64,000 nt of DNA from Ianthella basta (Eukaryota > Porifera > Demospongiae > Verongiida > Ianthellidae): the NCBI GenBank assembly GCA_964019415.1, contig OZ025873.1, positions 5,277,022-5,341,021 on the forward strand, written 5' to 3'. This document shows positions 11,007-21,601 of this stretch, piece by piece. Both the position numbers and the translations under genes were made by a program. Every line of letters begins with the position of its first letter. Within the stretch, counting starts at the first letter, position 1. The notes beneath the pieces were generated by a model that was not told where the DNA came from, did not search any database, and saw nothing but the letters and a program-made list of their open reading frames with translations.

Positions 11007-11134
11007 TAAACTATGCATGCCTATGTATCTAATAAGTCAAAAAGTATACATAAGTGTGCATAGTATGTTGATTGTTCTGAGCTGTGATTGATGGAATAAG
11101 TAATTAAGAGTTTGTCTCCTCGATCTTCTAATGC

Positions 11135-12670
11135 ATTTTGTAGCACAATGCATAGTTAAGATAACAAGGTAGAGTAGAGAAGGCTTTAGAGGCAGACACC
11201 ATTAAGCTTATACTACAGTCAAAATTGAAGAAGGGGCCAAATTGAACTCCTATGATCAAATTGCACGCCTAATCTGGACAATCAGCGTGTATTAGGGTCG
11301 CCTTTGGGGAAAGATTTGATTGGATCAAAGCACAAACAGCTGCAGTAGATTGCAACCTCCTGAAAGACATAATTATAACACCTATAATACATCAAAGTAT
11401 ATACCGTGAAGTGTATAATGTGTATTATCCTACATAAAGAGATTAATACTAACATTCATTCACTGTACAATCACTACATGTAATATTATTACATTATCAT
11501 ATCTGTGCATGATATGTATATAACACAATAAACTGCTTCTTGCTACCATTAATTATCATAATGTAAGGAATGTGCCTGCATTTTGAAGGTAAGTGTATAC
11601 AGCACAATAGGTTACCACTGAGATGTATTATACAAGCATCTCAACTCCGAGATTACCAAGCAAGCTATGTATAGGAGTAAAATATTATATTAGACTATAC
11701 TCAGTCTCTGAATCGCCTCTTCCTGTGACTGTCACAGTGTGGCACAATGTGTTCTGAATGCTCCGTGGCTTCCTGAAGCTGTATTTGATAGGTTTCTCCA
11801 CACAAGTGCTGCATGCCATGCAAGTCAAGTCATAGAAGATATCATGACTGCATTTCCAATCTCTGTGTTCACTAGCGATGCATTCCTCAGAACTGCAACT
11901 CACTAAAGTGATAACAGGAAAGCTATATTCACTTGTTCATGCACATACAAACTCAACCGTATAGAATTGTATACCCTGATGTCAGCATGCCCTTATAAAT
12001 ACTAAGTTACCAAAGAAGCAGAATTTTGGAGGAAACACTGATTGGTGAATAATTGTCTCATACACTTGATGATCCAATTCCACCTACACATGTGATAGCC
12101 CATTATTTTCCATATCAGAGAGTGCTCCATCCCTTCTTGTATGTAGCACTGGATATAGGAATTGCAGAATTCTATATAGCCTATTTACAACCATGCACTA
12201 TGATTCTGAGACTTTCTCATGCTCTCTAGCTGTCTTTATGATGCCAAGTGGCATTTATACTAAGTCTGTATGCCATTCATATAATCATTGTATTGCATTG
12301 TCAAGTCTAATTCAAGTCACAATTCAAAAGAGTAAAGATAGGTAAGGAAGGGAAAGCTAGCACCAGCCAGTATTGAACAGGGGACAACTTACACTCATTC
12401 ATGGGGTTTCAGCAGTCCATGGCCAAGCCAACCAACCAAGCCATGACAATTCACCCTTCCTCACCTTATTGGCTAAATTAGAACAATGAACTGTATTACA
12501 TTGGGTGGTTAATTGATTTCAAACTTGAAGCCATTTCTATAGTTCCCTTACTGCTTGATGATGTCAATGTTTCCCAAGACTTTCAAATGCTTCAATAGGA
12601 CAGACTATTATGTATGCATAGTGAAGCAATCCAGAGAAGGAATACACAGATGCTTTAGGCATGCATTATG
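11135..12670 (+). repeat. Segmental duplication block X, copy 1
   Basis: Closely matched by 21185-21601 plus 22496-23605. Copy 2 carries an 894-bp foldback insertion that copy 1 lacks. Short open frames in this block (for example minus-strand 11685-11903, also present at 22633-22815) are conserved only to the extent that the whole block is, so I do not call them genes. Confidence 0.85.
12335..12470 (-). repeat. tRNA-derived SINE, copy 1
   Basis: On the minus strand this resembles a tRNA: a D-arm-like GGTTGGTTAG, an anticodon-arm-like stem, then a T-arm with TTCAATA. It is more decayed than the copy at 23281-23400 and shares its position within block X. Confidence 0.5.
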
Positions 12671-12877
12671 CGTTAGAAGGTTCAATCCTATAAGCTCACC
12701 TTAGAACACTCACAAAAGTACTTGCTTGTATTTTACCTAATTCATGTCACAGTTACATAATCATATAAGACACCATGATGACATATATACCACTGAATGA
12801 AGTAAGGGCTTCTCAGCTGGCTCAGGCATCAGAATGGGTTGGTTCTCCAATACCAGCTTCACATCAGGGTTGAAAAC

Positions 12878-12925
12878 CTTGCCGACGTTTTGACCAGATG
12901 CTCTGGTCTTCTTCAGGGCGAAGAT
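12878..12925 (-). ncRNA. Degenerate hammerhead-like motif
   Basis: The minus strand reads GCC-CTGAAGA-A-GACCAG...CTGGTC-AAAAC-GTC-GGC. Stem II is 6 bp and stem I is GCC/GGC. It has the same layout and the same extra A as the motif at 10435, but G12 of GAAA is changed to A, so it is probably dead. Confidence 0.35.
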
Positions 12926-12947
12926 ATGCTAGCACGAGCACTGATCA

Positions 12948-13794
12948 AATTTTGGTAGCTGTTGCTGTAAAATTAGCATTTTTAAAACTCCAGGATTGGT
13001 GAATCAATTTTACCAATTTTCAAGGTTTTTGTGCAGAGCCTATACATAATTTTAGCAAGAACAATTTTAGCACTTTCTCACCACCCTGTGTATTTGCTAA
13101 TATTAGTACCTGTTATAATAAGTAGCTATAAGGTAATCAGCAACTAGCACTTTTGTGAGGTAGTGTTCTAAGGTAAGATCAGGAATGCACCGACAGTGTT
13201 CCGACTGATCAAAGCATCTGAAGTTCTAGCTCTCAGAATGCATCCCTAGAAAGAATAGATATCTTTCCTAATGCAGCCTAATGTTGGGAAACTTCATCAC
13301 TAGGAAATATGACGTGTAAAATGCCTTTTATCCACCCCTGGTATCACATTTCTGCATAACTGCAATGACTATGACATCTTGTGTGAAGCCTTACCAATGA
13401 GGTATTTCTCTAAAATGTATACCACTTTGATAGAAGAGATATGTAACAGATACATGGTTGCTTGTAACAGTTGACATCACAGCAGCTAACCACAGTGCTC
13501 CATAGCTCTGTCTCATTTTGTGGAATAAGTCAAGTGATATGATGAATTTGTATGACGTTCAGCATCATGACTGAGAACAAATAATTATATGAATCACTTA
13601 ATCCATGTCATAAGGCTACAAAGAACAGCCTATCAAACTACTACATGGACAGCAAATATGAGAAATGCAAAGTTCAGCGAGTTTCTCTGAGGTAACAAGG
13701 TGTCCTATGTGCATGTGAAAGAAACACTTTATCAAGGAGCAAACATCACAGCTTGCTTCATGTACATACTATTATCCAAGGTGAGTCAGAAATT
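12948..13794 (+). repeat. Segmental duplication block R1, copy 2, left part
   Basis: Matches copy 1 up to the gypsy insertion point; the rest resumes at 18401. Confidence 0.85.
13791..13794 (+). other. Gypsy target-site duplication, left
   Basis: AATT directly before the TG of the left LTR; repeated at 18401-18404. The unoccupied duplicate at about 4727-4735 has a single AATT. Confidence 0.85.
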
Positions 13795-14086
13795 TGTGGC
13801 CGAGGAGTGCGTACTGGCATGCAAAACCAAGGAGGAAACACTTCTACCCGGCTACTACGGAGCACAACTTAGGTTAGACACTGAATCAATAACAAGATGG
13901 CTCTCTGAGCCACTACAAACAGCACATTATATACCAAAAGGGTGATACAGGAAACTGAGATAAAAAGGTGACAATTACACAAGAGATCGTGACCTATTAC
14001 AACAAAACACTTGTAAACAGGGTGGTCATGAGGACTACAGACAGGTAAGCTAAGGTAAGGTCACATGCATGTCACAGTACGCTACA
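13795..14086 (-). repeat. 3' LTR of gypsy element
   Basis: 292 bp, TGTGGCCGAGG...CGCTACA on the plus strand, identical to the other LTR by eye. Confidence 0.95.
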
Positions 14087-14100
14087 GGTGCTCCCCCCCA
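14087..14100 (-). promoter_or_regulatory. Polypurine tract of gypsy element
   Basis: TGGGGGGGAGCACC on the minus strand, directly before the 3' LTR; the site for plus-strand DNA priming. Confidence 0.75.
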
Positions 14101-14136
14101 GTGAACGACTAGGGAGCGGTAAAACAGAGAATGTCT

Positions 14137-17100
14137 TTAATATGTCAAGCGGTCTGGCCAGTGGACTCGTCGTCCAGACCTTGTAGTGCGAACTTGCTGT
14201 GCTGGTTCAGTAGCTACCGAATCGGGTTGAACAGGTGCTGTTTGTGCTGGTGTGCAAGGGAAGGTGTTGTCAATGTGGGCTGGTTTGAGCCGGTCCAGTG
14301 AAACAGTCTGTGTCTGTCCCTTGATGTCTAAGGTGAAGAATTTGGCACTTCGTTCCAGTACAGGGAATGGGCCATCGTAAGGTGGCTGTAGTGCCTTGCG
14401 AACAGCATCCCGCCGTACAAAGACATGGGAGGTAGACTGAAGCTCTGGGCTGATGAAGCTTGATCTGTGTGAGTGTGGCTGCGATGGCATGGGCCGTAGC
14501 TTGCTCATGATGGCTTTGAGGCGGGATACATAGGAAGTAGGGTCCATGGTGGTAGTATCCACAGATGGAGAGAAGAAGGACCCTGGGAGACGAAGTGTTG
14601 TACCATAAACAAGGTCTGCGCTGGTACAGGTGATGTCTTCCTTGAAGGCAGTGTGTATCCCGAGAAGGACTACTGGGAGAGCATCCAGCCAGTTGAAAGT
14701 GGGTGAATGGGCCATCAGGGCTGCTTTGAGCTGTCGATGGAAGCGTTCAACTAGGCCGTTAGCCGAGGGGTGGTAGGCAGTGGTGCGGATCCTGTGGGAA
14801 CCCAGCCACCGAGTGAGTTGACGGAAGAGGTCGGATTCAAACTGGCTTCCACGGTCCGTAGTGATAGTTGATGGCACCCCAAAACGGGCTACCCATCCTA
14901 GTAGAAAAGTGTGGGCTACGGTGTCAGCGGTGATATTTGGGAGGGGCAGTGCTTCTGCCCAGCGAGTGAACCTGTCGACACAAGTGAGCAGGTACGTGTA
15001 GCCTCTTTGTGGTGGCAGTGGTCCAACCAAATCAATGTGTACATGGTCAAAACGGCTGTCAGGGGTTTTGAAAGTGGACACTGGAGTGGTTGTATGTCGA
15101 TGGATCTTGGATCGCTGACATTGTAGACATGAGCGTGCCCATTGTCGTACATCAGCATTCATGCCAGGCCACACAAAACGACTGGCAATGAGGCGTTGTG
15201 TTGCCCTGATGCCAGGATGAGAGAGGTTGTGGAGGCTGTCAAACACGCTTCGCCGGAACTGCTGTGGTACATAGGGTCGAGGTGTTCCCGTGGACACGTC
15301 ACATTGCAGGGTGGCGTCTGTGGTGGGGGCAGGCAACTCCTGGAGCTGTAAGGAGTCATGGTGTGGGATACCTTGACGCTGGGCCTCGGCCATGGCCTTG
15401 AAGTCGATGCCAGGGATAGGCAGTGTGTGGACCGCATCAACCTCAATGCGTGAGAGGGCATCTGCAGCCAAGTTGGCTGACCCCTTTATGTAGCGGATGT
15501 CAGAGGTGAATTGTCCAATGAAGTCAAGGTGGCGGATCTGCCTTGGGGATTGGTGCCTGGGCTTGGTGGAGAAAGCAAAGATCAGGGGTTTGTGATCCGT
15601 GATGATGTGGAAAGGTCTACCTTCAACAAAGTGTCGGAAATGTTTGATTGCAAGGTAGATGGCAAGTAACTCACGGTCGAATGTACTATACCTGGTCTCT
15701 GCTGGGCGCAGCTTTCTGGAGAAATAGGCGATGGGACTCCAGATGGAGTCAATGCACTGCTGTAAGACTGCTCCGACAGCCACATCAGAGGCGTCTGTAA
15801 TAATGCAGGTTGGTGCATCTGATTGAGGGTGGCACAGCATTGATGCATTGGACAAAGCCTCTTTAATGGCGTTGAAGGCTTCTGTGGCTGAACGGGTCCA
15901 CTCCAGGGTGGCGTTCTTGGGTGCCTTGTCAGACAATAGGGCGTGCAGTGGGTGAAGAATGCGAGCACACCCTGGGATGAACCTGTGATAGAAATTGATA
16001 AGACCCAAAAACCGCCTTAACTCACGTTGAGTTGTGGGCTGTGGGTAGCCACGAACAGCCTGGACCTTGTCCTTCAGTGGATGAATACCATCTTTGTCAA
16101 CCAGATGGCCGAGGAATTCCAAGGTAGGTTCACCGAGGACGCATTTGGCAGGGTTGATTTGAATGCCGTGATCCTGTAGCCGGGTGAACACTTGTCGTAG
16201 ATGTGAATGGTGTTCCTCTGCATCTTTGCTGGCAATTAGGATGTCATCCAAGTAGGCATAGCTGAACGGCAACCCATGGAGGACCTGGTCCATGAAACGC
16301 TGGAAGGTTTGGGCTGCGTTGCGCAGCCCAAAAGGCATGCGAACAAACTCAAACAAACCAAAGGGGGTAACAACCGCAGTTTTTGGGATGTCTGAGGGTT
16401 CCACAGGGATGTGGTAGTACGCTTTCACCAGGTCAATCTTGCTGAAGATCATGGAGCCACGTAGGGAGGATGAAAAATCCTGAATGTGTGGCACAGGGTA
16501 ATGGTCAGGGACCGTGGTGTGGTTGAGTGCCCGGTAGTCGCCACAGGGGCGCCACTGTCCCGGTGTCTTCTTGGGCACCATATGAAGGGGTGAAGCCCAG
16601 CTGCTAGCAGAGGGTCGAATGATGCCTGAGGCGAGCAACTGGTCAAACTCAGAACGGGCTACCTTAAGACGTTCTGGAGGCAACCTGCGAGGACGTGCAG
16701 CTACTGGAGGTCCTTCGGTGGTGATGTGGTGAGTCACCTGGTGCTTGACTGGTTGATCCGGGGGAGGTGGATGGACGAGTGTGGGAAACTCGTTGAGTAG
16801 GGCTGAGAAGGGGTTGCTAGAGGGTGGGCGCGGAACAGAGGGGCTAGGAGAGGTGGTGTGGGTAGTAATGCCGTTGATTCTCAGTTGAGTGAGGTTGTCG
16901 ACCAAACGGCTACCTGTGATATCCACCATGAGGTTGAAGTGCCCCAAAAAATCTGCACCTAGGATGGGATGACGCACCTCAGCGACGATAAATGTCCAGT
17001 TGAAAGGGCGTCTGAGTCCTAGGTTCAAGACAAGGGTCCGCGTGCCGAAAGTCGCAATGGGGGACTGGTTGGCTGCTTGTAGAGCAGGTCCGGGAGTTGA

Positions 17101-17283
17101 AGGGGTGCAAACACGACGGGAGGGGGGTAAAACACTCACCTCTGCACCCGTATCAACTAGGAACTTTAGGCCTGTAGTGCGATCGGAGACAAAAAATAGG
17201 CGACTTGGTGTTTGGCCAGAGGTGCTTGTCGCCATTAGCACTTGGCCTGGGTGTTTCCCGTCCACGAACAGGGGGAAGTACAC
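14137..17283 (-). CDS. pol: Gypsy Pol polyprotein (protease, RT, RNase H, integrase)
   Basis: About 1048 codons in the -1 frame relative to gag, overlapping it by 49 nt. There is no ATG at the start of the frame, so it is expected to be made as Gag-Pol by frameshifting. Domains in order: aspartic protease with '[10 protein letters not shown]' near residue 45; reverse transcriptase about 190-380 with the catalytic 'YAYLDDIL'; RNase H with '[12 protein letters not shown]' near 500; integrase with an HHCC zinc finger (H..H then 'CLQCQRSK') near 690-740. The integrase catalytic core follows with D in 'HIDLVGPLP', D in 'TTDRGSQF' and E in 'GLVERFHRQ'. A GPY/F-type module ('[11 protein letters not shown]') lies near the C-terminus. 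No chromodomain is seen. No stops or frame breaks were found. Confidence 0.93.
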   Translation of the reverse strand: MYFPLFVDGKHPGQVLMATSTSGQTPSRLFFVSDRTTGLKFLVDTGAEVSVLPPSRRVCTPSTPGPALQAANQSPIATFGTRTLVLNLGLRRPFNWTFIVAEVRHPILGADFLGHFNLMVDITGSRLVDNLTQLRINGITTHTTSPSPSVPRPPSSNPFSALLNEFPTLVHPPPPDQPVKHQVTHHITTEGPPVAARPRRLPPERLKVARSEFDQLLASGIIRPSASSWASPLHMVPKKTPGQWRPCGDYRALNHTTVPDHYPVPHIQDFSSSLRGSMIFSKIDLVKAYYHIPVEPSDIPKTAVVTPFGLFEFVRMPFGLRNAAQTFQRFMDQVLHGLPFSYAYLDDILIASKDAEEHHSHLRQVFTRLQDHGIQINPAKCVLGEPTLEFLGHLVDKDGIHPLKDKVQAVRGYPQPTTQRELRRFLGLINFYHRFIPGCARILHPLHALLSDKAPKNATLEWTRSATEAFNAIKEALSNASMLCHPQSDAPTCIITDASDVAVGAVLQQCIDSIWSPIAYFSRKLRPAETRYSTFDRELLAIYLAIKHFRHFVEGRPFHIITDHKPLIFAFSTKPRHQSPRQIRHLDFIGQFTSDIRYIKGSANLAADALSRIEVDAVHTLPIPGIDFKAMAEAQRQGIPHHDSLQLQELPAPTTDATLQCDVSTGTPRPYVPQQFRRSVFDSLHNLSHPGIRATQRLIASRFVWPGMNADVRQWARSCLQCQRSKIHRHTTTPVSTFKTPDSRFDHVHIDLVGPLPPQRGYTYLLTCVDRFTRWAEALPLPNITADTVAHTFLLGWVARFGVPSTITTDRGSQFESDLFRQLTRWLGSHRIRTTAYHPSANGLVERFHRQLKAALMAHSPTFNWLDALPVVLLGIHTAFKEDITCTSADLVYGTTLRLPGSFFSPSVDTTTMDPTSYVSRLKAIMSKLRPMPSQPHSHRSSFISPELQSTSHVFVRRDAVRKALQPPYDGPFPVLERSAKFFTLDIKGQTQTVSLDRLKPAHIDNTFPCTPAQTAPVQPDSVATEPAQQVRTTRSGRRVHWPDRLTY

Positions 17284-18065
17284 TTAGTGGCCCTTTCACC
17301 AAAGCGTTGGTGGTACCAGCACAAACCAGCTGCTGGAGAATTGTCCCGAGAGGGACTGTTGTGCCGAGATCGGGAACGAGATCTGGAACGTTGGGCAGTG
17401 GGTGGCTGGGACACCTGGGGGGAGTTGATGAGCCGGCGTAATTCCGCTACCTCCTCCCTAAGTTGGGCGACCTCGGGGTTGGGAGGGGGTGGAGGGGTGG
17501 CGACTGAAGACACAGTGGGCACTGCCACTTCCATAATCTTGTCGGCCATAGCTGCTAGGTTGTCGATGGATAAGTTTTCCCCTGTCGAAGCTAGTACCAT
17601 CCGTACATTGCTAGGGAGGCGTTGCAGGAAGAGTTCCCTGAGCAAAGAATTGTCGGATGGGTTAGCCGGAGCAGAATCTCCCATCAGTTGCTGCATTCTG
17701 CGGAGCAATTGGGTTGGTTTGCGGTCTCCAAGCTGTTCAGAATGGAACAGGAGTTGCAGGCGTCGTTGGGCCGAAGCGGCAGTGCGTTGTATGAGCTGGG
17801 CCTTTAGGGTATCGTAGGGTGTAGCTTCCGGTGGGTTGAGGATAAGGTCGCGTACCTCCGTGGCAAATTCGGGTGAAAGCGAGGCGATAACGTGGTCGAA
17901 CCGAGTCTTTTGGCTAGTGATGGACCTGGTAGTGAATTGAGCCTCAACCTGGGCGAACCAAAGGCGCGGGTCAGCCGGCCAGAACGGCGGTATCTTGAGA
18001 GCTACGGCTGACACCGTGGCAGGCGGTGAGACGGGTGGGGAGTGTTCTGGAGCGTCTTCCGACAT
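17235..18065 (-). CDS. gag: Gypsy Gag protein
   Basis: 276 codons, starting '[15 protein letters not shown]'. The N-terminal two thirds resemble a retrotransposon capsid ('[18 protein letters not shown]' opening, then helical segments around '[17 protein letters not shown]'). A Pro-rich linker and a coiled stretch ('[16 protein letters not shown]') lead into an Arg/Ser-rich region. The C-terminus has a zinc-knuckle-like '[14 protein letters not shown]' (C-x2-H-x9-C) rather than the usual CCHC. It forms the particle that packages the element RNA. It ends at TAA (17237-17235), 49 nt past the beginning of the pol frame. Confidence 0.9.
   Translation of the reverse strand: MSEDAPEHSPPVSPPATVSAVALKIPPFWPADPRLWFAQVEAQFTTRSITSQKTRFDHVIASLSPEFATEVRDLILNPPEATPYDTLKAQLIQRTAASAQRRLQLLFHSEQLGDRKPTQLLRRMQQLMGDSAPANPSDNSLLRELFLQRLPSNVRMVLASTGENLSIDNLAAMADKIMEVAVPTVSSVATPPPPPNPEVAQLREEVAELRRLINSPQVSQPPTAQRSRSRSRSRHNSPSRDNSPAAGLCWYHQRFGERATKCTSPCSWTGNTQAKC
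17253..17259 (-). promoter_or_regulatory. Probable -1 ribosomal frameshift site in gag-pol overlap
   Basis: The minus strand reads G GGA AAC in the gag frame, the canonical X XXY YYZ slippery heptamer. Pol is in exactly the -1 frame here (GGG AAA), the site is inside the overlap and 16 nt before the gag stop. A downstream stimulatory structure was not worked out. Confidence 0.75.
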
Positions 18066-18091
18066 CGCGAAGGGGTGCGGCTGTGAAAATT

Positions 18092-18107
18092 GACGTTCGG
18101 GTCACCA
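18092..18107 (-). promoter_or_regulatory. Primer-binding site of gypsy element
   Basis: TGGTGACCCGAACGTC, starting with the usual TGG one base after the 5' LTR. The primer tRNA is not identified. Confidence 0.7.
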
Positions 18108-18108
18108 A

Positions 18109-18400
18109 TGTGGCCGAGGAGTGCGTACTGGCATGCAAAACCAAGGAGGAAACACTTCTACCCGGCTACTACGGAGCACAACTTAGGTTAGACACTGAAT
18201 CAATAACAAGATGGCTCTCTGAGCCACTACAAACAGCACATTATATACCAAAAGGGTGATACAGGAAACTGAGATAAAAAGGTGACAATTACACAAGAGA
18301 TCGTGACCTATTACAACAAAACACTTGTAAACAGGGTGGTCATGAGGACTACAGACAGGTAAGCTAAGGTAAGGTCACATGCATGTCACAGTACGCTACA
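18109..18400 (-). repeat. 5' LTR of gypsy element
   Basis: 292 bp; followed by AATT target duplication (18401-18404). Confidence 0.95.
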
Positions 18401-19350
18401 AATTAACGCATTTGAGGTTGTAATCTAAGGAAGCAATGTCATCACATATGAAAAACAGTATGTTCAAAAAGCAGTGTCTGCAAGCCAATTAATCACCCAA
18501 TGTTTTGTCTTGCTTCATTAGATTGTAAAATTTATTGCTACATACATTGGTGTGATGCCTTGTCAGTAAGCCGGAGTTCATGAGAAAGTTGTCAAGTGTC
18601 TGATTAATAACTGTCAAATATTGTTTATAGTTTGTAATCTGTTTCCCATCCATTTCCCTTCTAAATTTCAGTTACAATTAAATTCAAGTACCTACCAAAG
18701 ATGTACAGTCATCCATTTACATGCATGCATGAGACACTTTCGTGATTGCTTCTTGGGGATGCATGACATAGAGACTTAGCTTAATGTCACTTCTTTGTTA
18801 ATGCATGGTGAGTAGGCAAATGCAATAGGTGACTAAATAGAACGAGCACCTAGGAAGGTCAATAACCTTCCTTTGATGTTGTCTGCTGTTCCATGTGAAC
18901 TAAACACCTGATCAATGAATGATGTCTTGTTGCAGAATCTGAAGTTGTATCTAGGGAAACCTCATCCTTAAGAAATATGAGAAAAATAAAGCCATATCTC
19001 CTGTATCATTCACTTATCATGTCTTACGTCAAAGCCTTATCAATTGAGTATTATACCACAAAGTATATACATATGACACATAATACATAATTATATATAT
19101 ATATAGAAGTTATATAATTGTCAGAATACTAAATAAGAAAGTGATGGTAATAACATGCAAGGTACTGCACTTTCCAATTCTGGTCTTAGTTCTCCAGCAT
19201 CACTATAAGACATGCAACTCTTTCCTGTCCCATTAACGGCATTTGAGGCTGTGTTCTTGGGAGTTGTTATCAAGTATATTACAAATTATTATTATTATTA
19301 ATTATTATTATTAGTATAGCAATGACTTCAAGCCAATTAAAATCCTATTG
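18401..19350 (+). repeat. Segmental duplication block R1, copy 2, right part
   Basis: Resumes the match to 4728-5765 directly after the gypsy element; a shortened stretch near 18920 and a small ATT-repeat near 19285-19310 are the main differences. Confidence 0.8.
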
Positions 19351-19490
19351 TTTCAGCATATATTGCATAATTCTAAAACAGAAAATCACATGAAATATTA
19401 ATTATGATTATATCATTTTAATAATAGTAAAATATTATTGTGCTTCAAATTTATTACTTTGCTACACTGTTTGAAGCTACTACTGTGCAT

Positions 19491-20258
19491 CTAGTTGCAC
19501 TGCATACGCATACCACTTGGCAAGGAGTTGAGAGCTGAGAAAGCATTAGAGCAAGTCAGTACACTTTTGGAGATAACTCCCTTGCTACGGAATATCTTCT
19601 CTGTTGCATTTGCTGCTATATTAATATCATAAATGACTCTTCCCAGTAGGCTCCACGTGTTGCATTCTCCTTGTCCCAAAGAATCAAACAGGTTAGTCGT
19701 GTTCAACTGATGGGACATAACAGAGTCTGCAACTTGGTGTGTGCACTGCTCTGAATGCAGGTACATCTCAATCTGGTATTGCAGGCTCACCACAAACATA
19801 TTCAACATGTCCAGTTTAGCACCATTTGCAGCTGTGGTATTCCCCTTCACCGCTGCAACCAGGAGTCTGTACATGTAGCTAAGGTGCTGCATACTCCAGA
19901 AGTGATTGGAGACTTGCATCAGTTCAGTCGGGAGCTCCGTTTCATATGAAAAAGGTGTCACTGCAACGGTTGAACAATCACTCCATCCCTCAAGTTCAGA
20001 TGTCTTGATAGTTTGGTCAGAGCCACCGAACAGTTCTATAATGAACGATGTGATGTGGTGAGCATCCGTTCGTATCCTGTTAGCCACTGCTTCTCTATCC
20101 AAGCTGAGCAGTGTCCTGCACCGTGGAAGGAGATGCACCTCTGGTGTTTTCACCCTGCGACCAGCTGGTAGGGCTCCTCCTGGCTGAAGTTGTAGAGCAA
20201 GTGCCACAGTAAGCATGAGGACTGGGTAAGGCAGTCTCTTGGTAATGCAAGGGAGCAT
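19491..20258 (-). CDS. Secreted helical protein, gene C (four-helix cytokine-like family)
   Basis: Intronless, 255 codons from the conserved Met of 'MLPCITKRLPYPVLML'. A longer open frame reaches back to 20531, but only through the leader minisatellite and unrelated sequence, so the downstream Met before the signal peptide is preferred. It is very close to gene B, sharing all six cysteines and the same C-terminus. Differences include 'RIRTDAHHITSFIIELFGG' in helix A, 'GSDQTIKTSE' after it, and 'NATEKIFRSKG' in helix D. Downstream sequence also matches gene B for about 60-100 nt. B and C are therefore the products of the latest duplication. Role unknown; see gene A for the helical-cytokine inference. 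Confidence 0.75.
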   Translation of the reverse strand: MLPCITKRLPYPVLMLTVALALQLQPGGALPAGRRVKTPEVHLLPRCRTLLSLDREAVANRIRTDAHHITSFIIELFGGSDQTIKTSELEGWSDCSTVAVTPFSYETELPTELMQVSNHFWSMQHLSYMYRLLVAAVKGNTTAANGAKLDMLNMFVVSLQYQIEMYLHSEQCTHQVADSVMSHQLNTTNLFDSLGQGECNTWSLLGRVIYDINIAANATEKIFRSKGVISKSVLTCSNAFSALNSLPSGMRMQCN

Positions 20259-20297
20259 TGCTGCAATGAACGTCTCTGAACCAGTCGTAGTGAATAC

Positions 20298-20336
20298 TTG
20301 AATCTTTGTCTTCAATCTTTGTCTTGAATCTTGTCT
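20298..20336 (-). repeat. 5'-leader minisatellite of gene C
   Basis: About three copies of the AATCTTTGTCTTG/C unit, the shortest of the three arrays. Confidence 0.75.
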
Positions 20337-20372
20337 TTGGAGCCTTGTTACTGATCTGCATGCTATGCTAGT

Positions 20373-20381
20373 CCTTTTATG
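20373..20381 (-). promoter_or_regulatory. TATA-like box of gene C
   Basis: CATAAAAGG then ACTAGCATAGCAT on the minus strand, as upstream of gene B. Confidence 0.55.
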
Positions 20382-20659
20382 CAAGCTTGATGGAGGATCT
20401 ATTTTTAGAAATCCTAGTCTTTCTTTCAAGTGCATATTATGCAAAGGCATTGTATATAATAAGTATTTTTTATACATATTCCTTTTACCGAGAATAGGAA
20501 CTACAAATGTCATATACAGTAATGGACACATGATGAAATCACCATAGAGTTTCAGGCAGTTGATGGAGTTCTTTTATGCACATACATTGATTCTGTGAAA
20601 CAGTTCAGCAGTCATGCAGTTGCCAATAACTATTCAAATAAATGCATTCAAATTACTAT

Positions 20660-21184
20660 CCCCTAACCCACCCTAACCCTGACCCAAATTATAAACAGAG
20701 AGCCACCGCCATAGCACTGGTAGGTAGTGAGGCTGTTGGGAGATGTTTAACCAGTAGCTGGTCTGCCATCACCTTATTCTATGACATCGTTAGCATTAAA
20801 GACTCGGAATCTGAAAGTGTATAACTCCGAAATGCACTTCATGGTACATTAATTTACTGTGCCCACCAATGATCCATACCTTCCTTATAACTGTACATTT
20901 GTATACATCATACTGTAGGTGACTACTCTACATACACTAGTACTTAGAGCTAGCCCTTTAACAAACATACTTCTCAAGTGTACACAACATACAAAGCTTG
21001 TGATGTTATGCAACTTAAACAAAAGGTGTATTAAATTGGTTATGAAGTCATGGTCACTTCAGTTACTCCTTAGTGAATAGGGTTCCCAAGATTACAACTT
21101 TAAATACTGCAACAGGAAAGATTTCCATCCTTTCTAGTGATGCATAATTCCAGAGAACTAACACCTCAAATGCTTTAATTTTGT
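20660..21184. other. Spacer with no supported gene
   Basis: Unlike the corresponding stretch after gene B. Contains a dispersed repeat copy near 21045-21175. Confidence 0.5.
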
Positions 21185-21601
21185 AGCACAATACAGGGTT
21201 AAGATAACAAGGTAGAGTAGAGAGAAGAATTTAAAGGCAGACACCGTTAAGCTTATACTGCAGTCAAAATTGAAGAAGGGGCTAAATCAAAGTCCTATGA
21301 TCAAATCTCCTAATCTGGACAATCAGCGTGTATTAGGGTCACCTTTGATTGGATCAAAGCACAAACAGTAGATTGCAACTTCCTCAAAGACATATAATAC
21401 CTATAATAAAGCAAAGTATATATTGTGAAGTGTATAAAGTGTATCTTAATGTAAAGGGATTAATACTAACTTTGCAATCACTACAATATTATATTATTAC
21501 ATTATTATATCCTGTGCATGTGCATGATGTGTAACTAACACAATAAACTGCTTCTTGCTACCATTATCATAATGTAAGGAATGTCCTACACTTGGAAGGT
21601 A

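Larger units (their letters stand above)
13795..18400 (-). mobile_element. Complete Ty3/gypsy LTR retrotransposon
   Basis: A 4606-bp element on the minus strand: 5' LTR (18109-18400), primer-binding site, gag, overlapping pol, polypurine tract and 3' LTR (13795-14086). The domain order protease, reverse transcriptase, RNase H, integrase defines it as Ty3/gypsy. The LTRs are 292 bp, begin TG, end CA and show no difference that I can see, and both open frames are intact, so the insertion is young. It sits within block R1 copy 2 with a 4-bp AATT target duplication. There is no envelope-like frame. Confidence 0.95.

Noticed and set aside
11685-11903. Small Cys-containing frame conserved at 22633-22815
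   Set aside because: Conservation is that of the whole duplicated block X; no signal peptide, domain or independent constraint could be seen.
20259-20531. N-terminal extension of gene C
   Set aside because: Not shared by genes A and B; runs through the leader minisatellite and over the TATA-like box. The conserved Met directly before the signal peptide is a better start.
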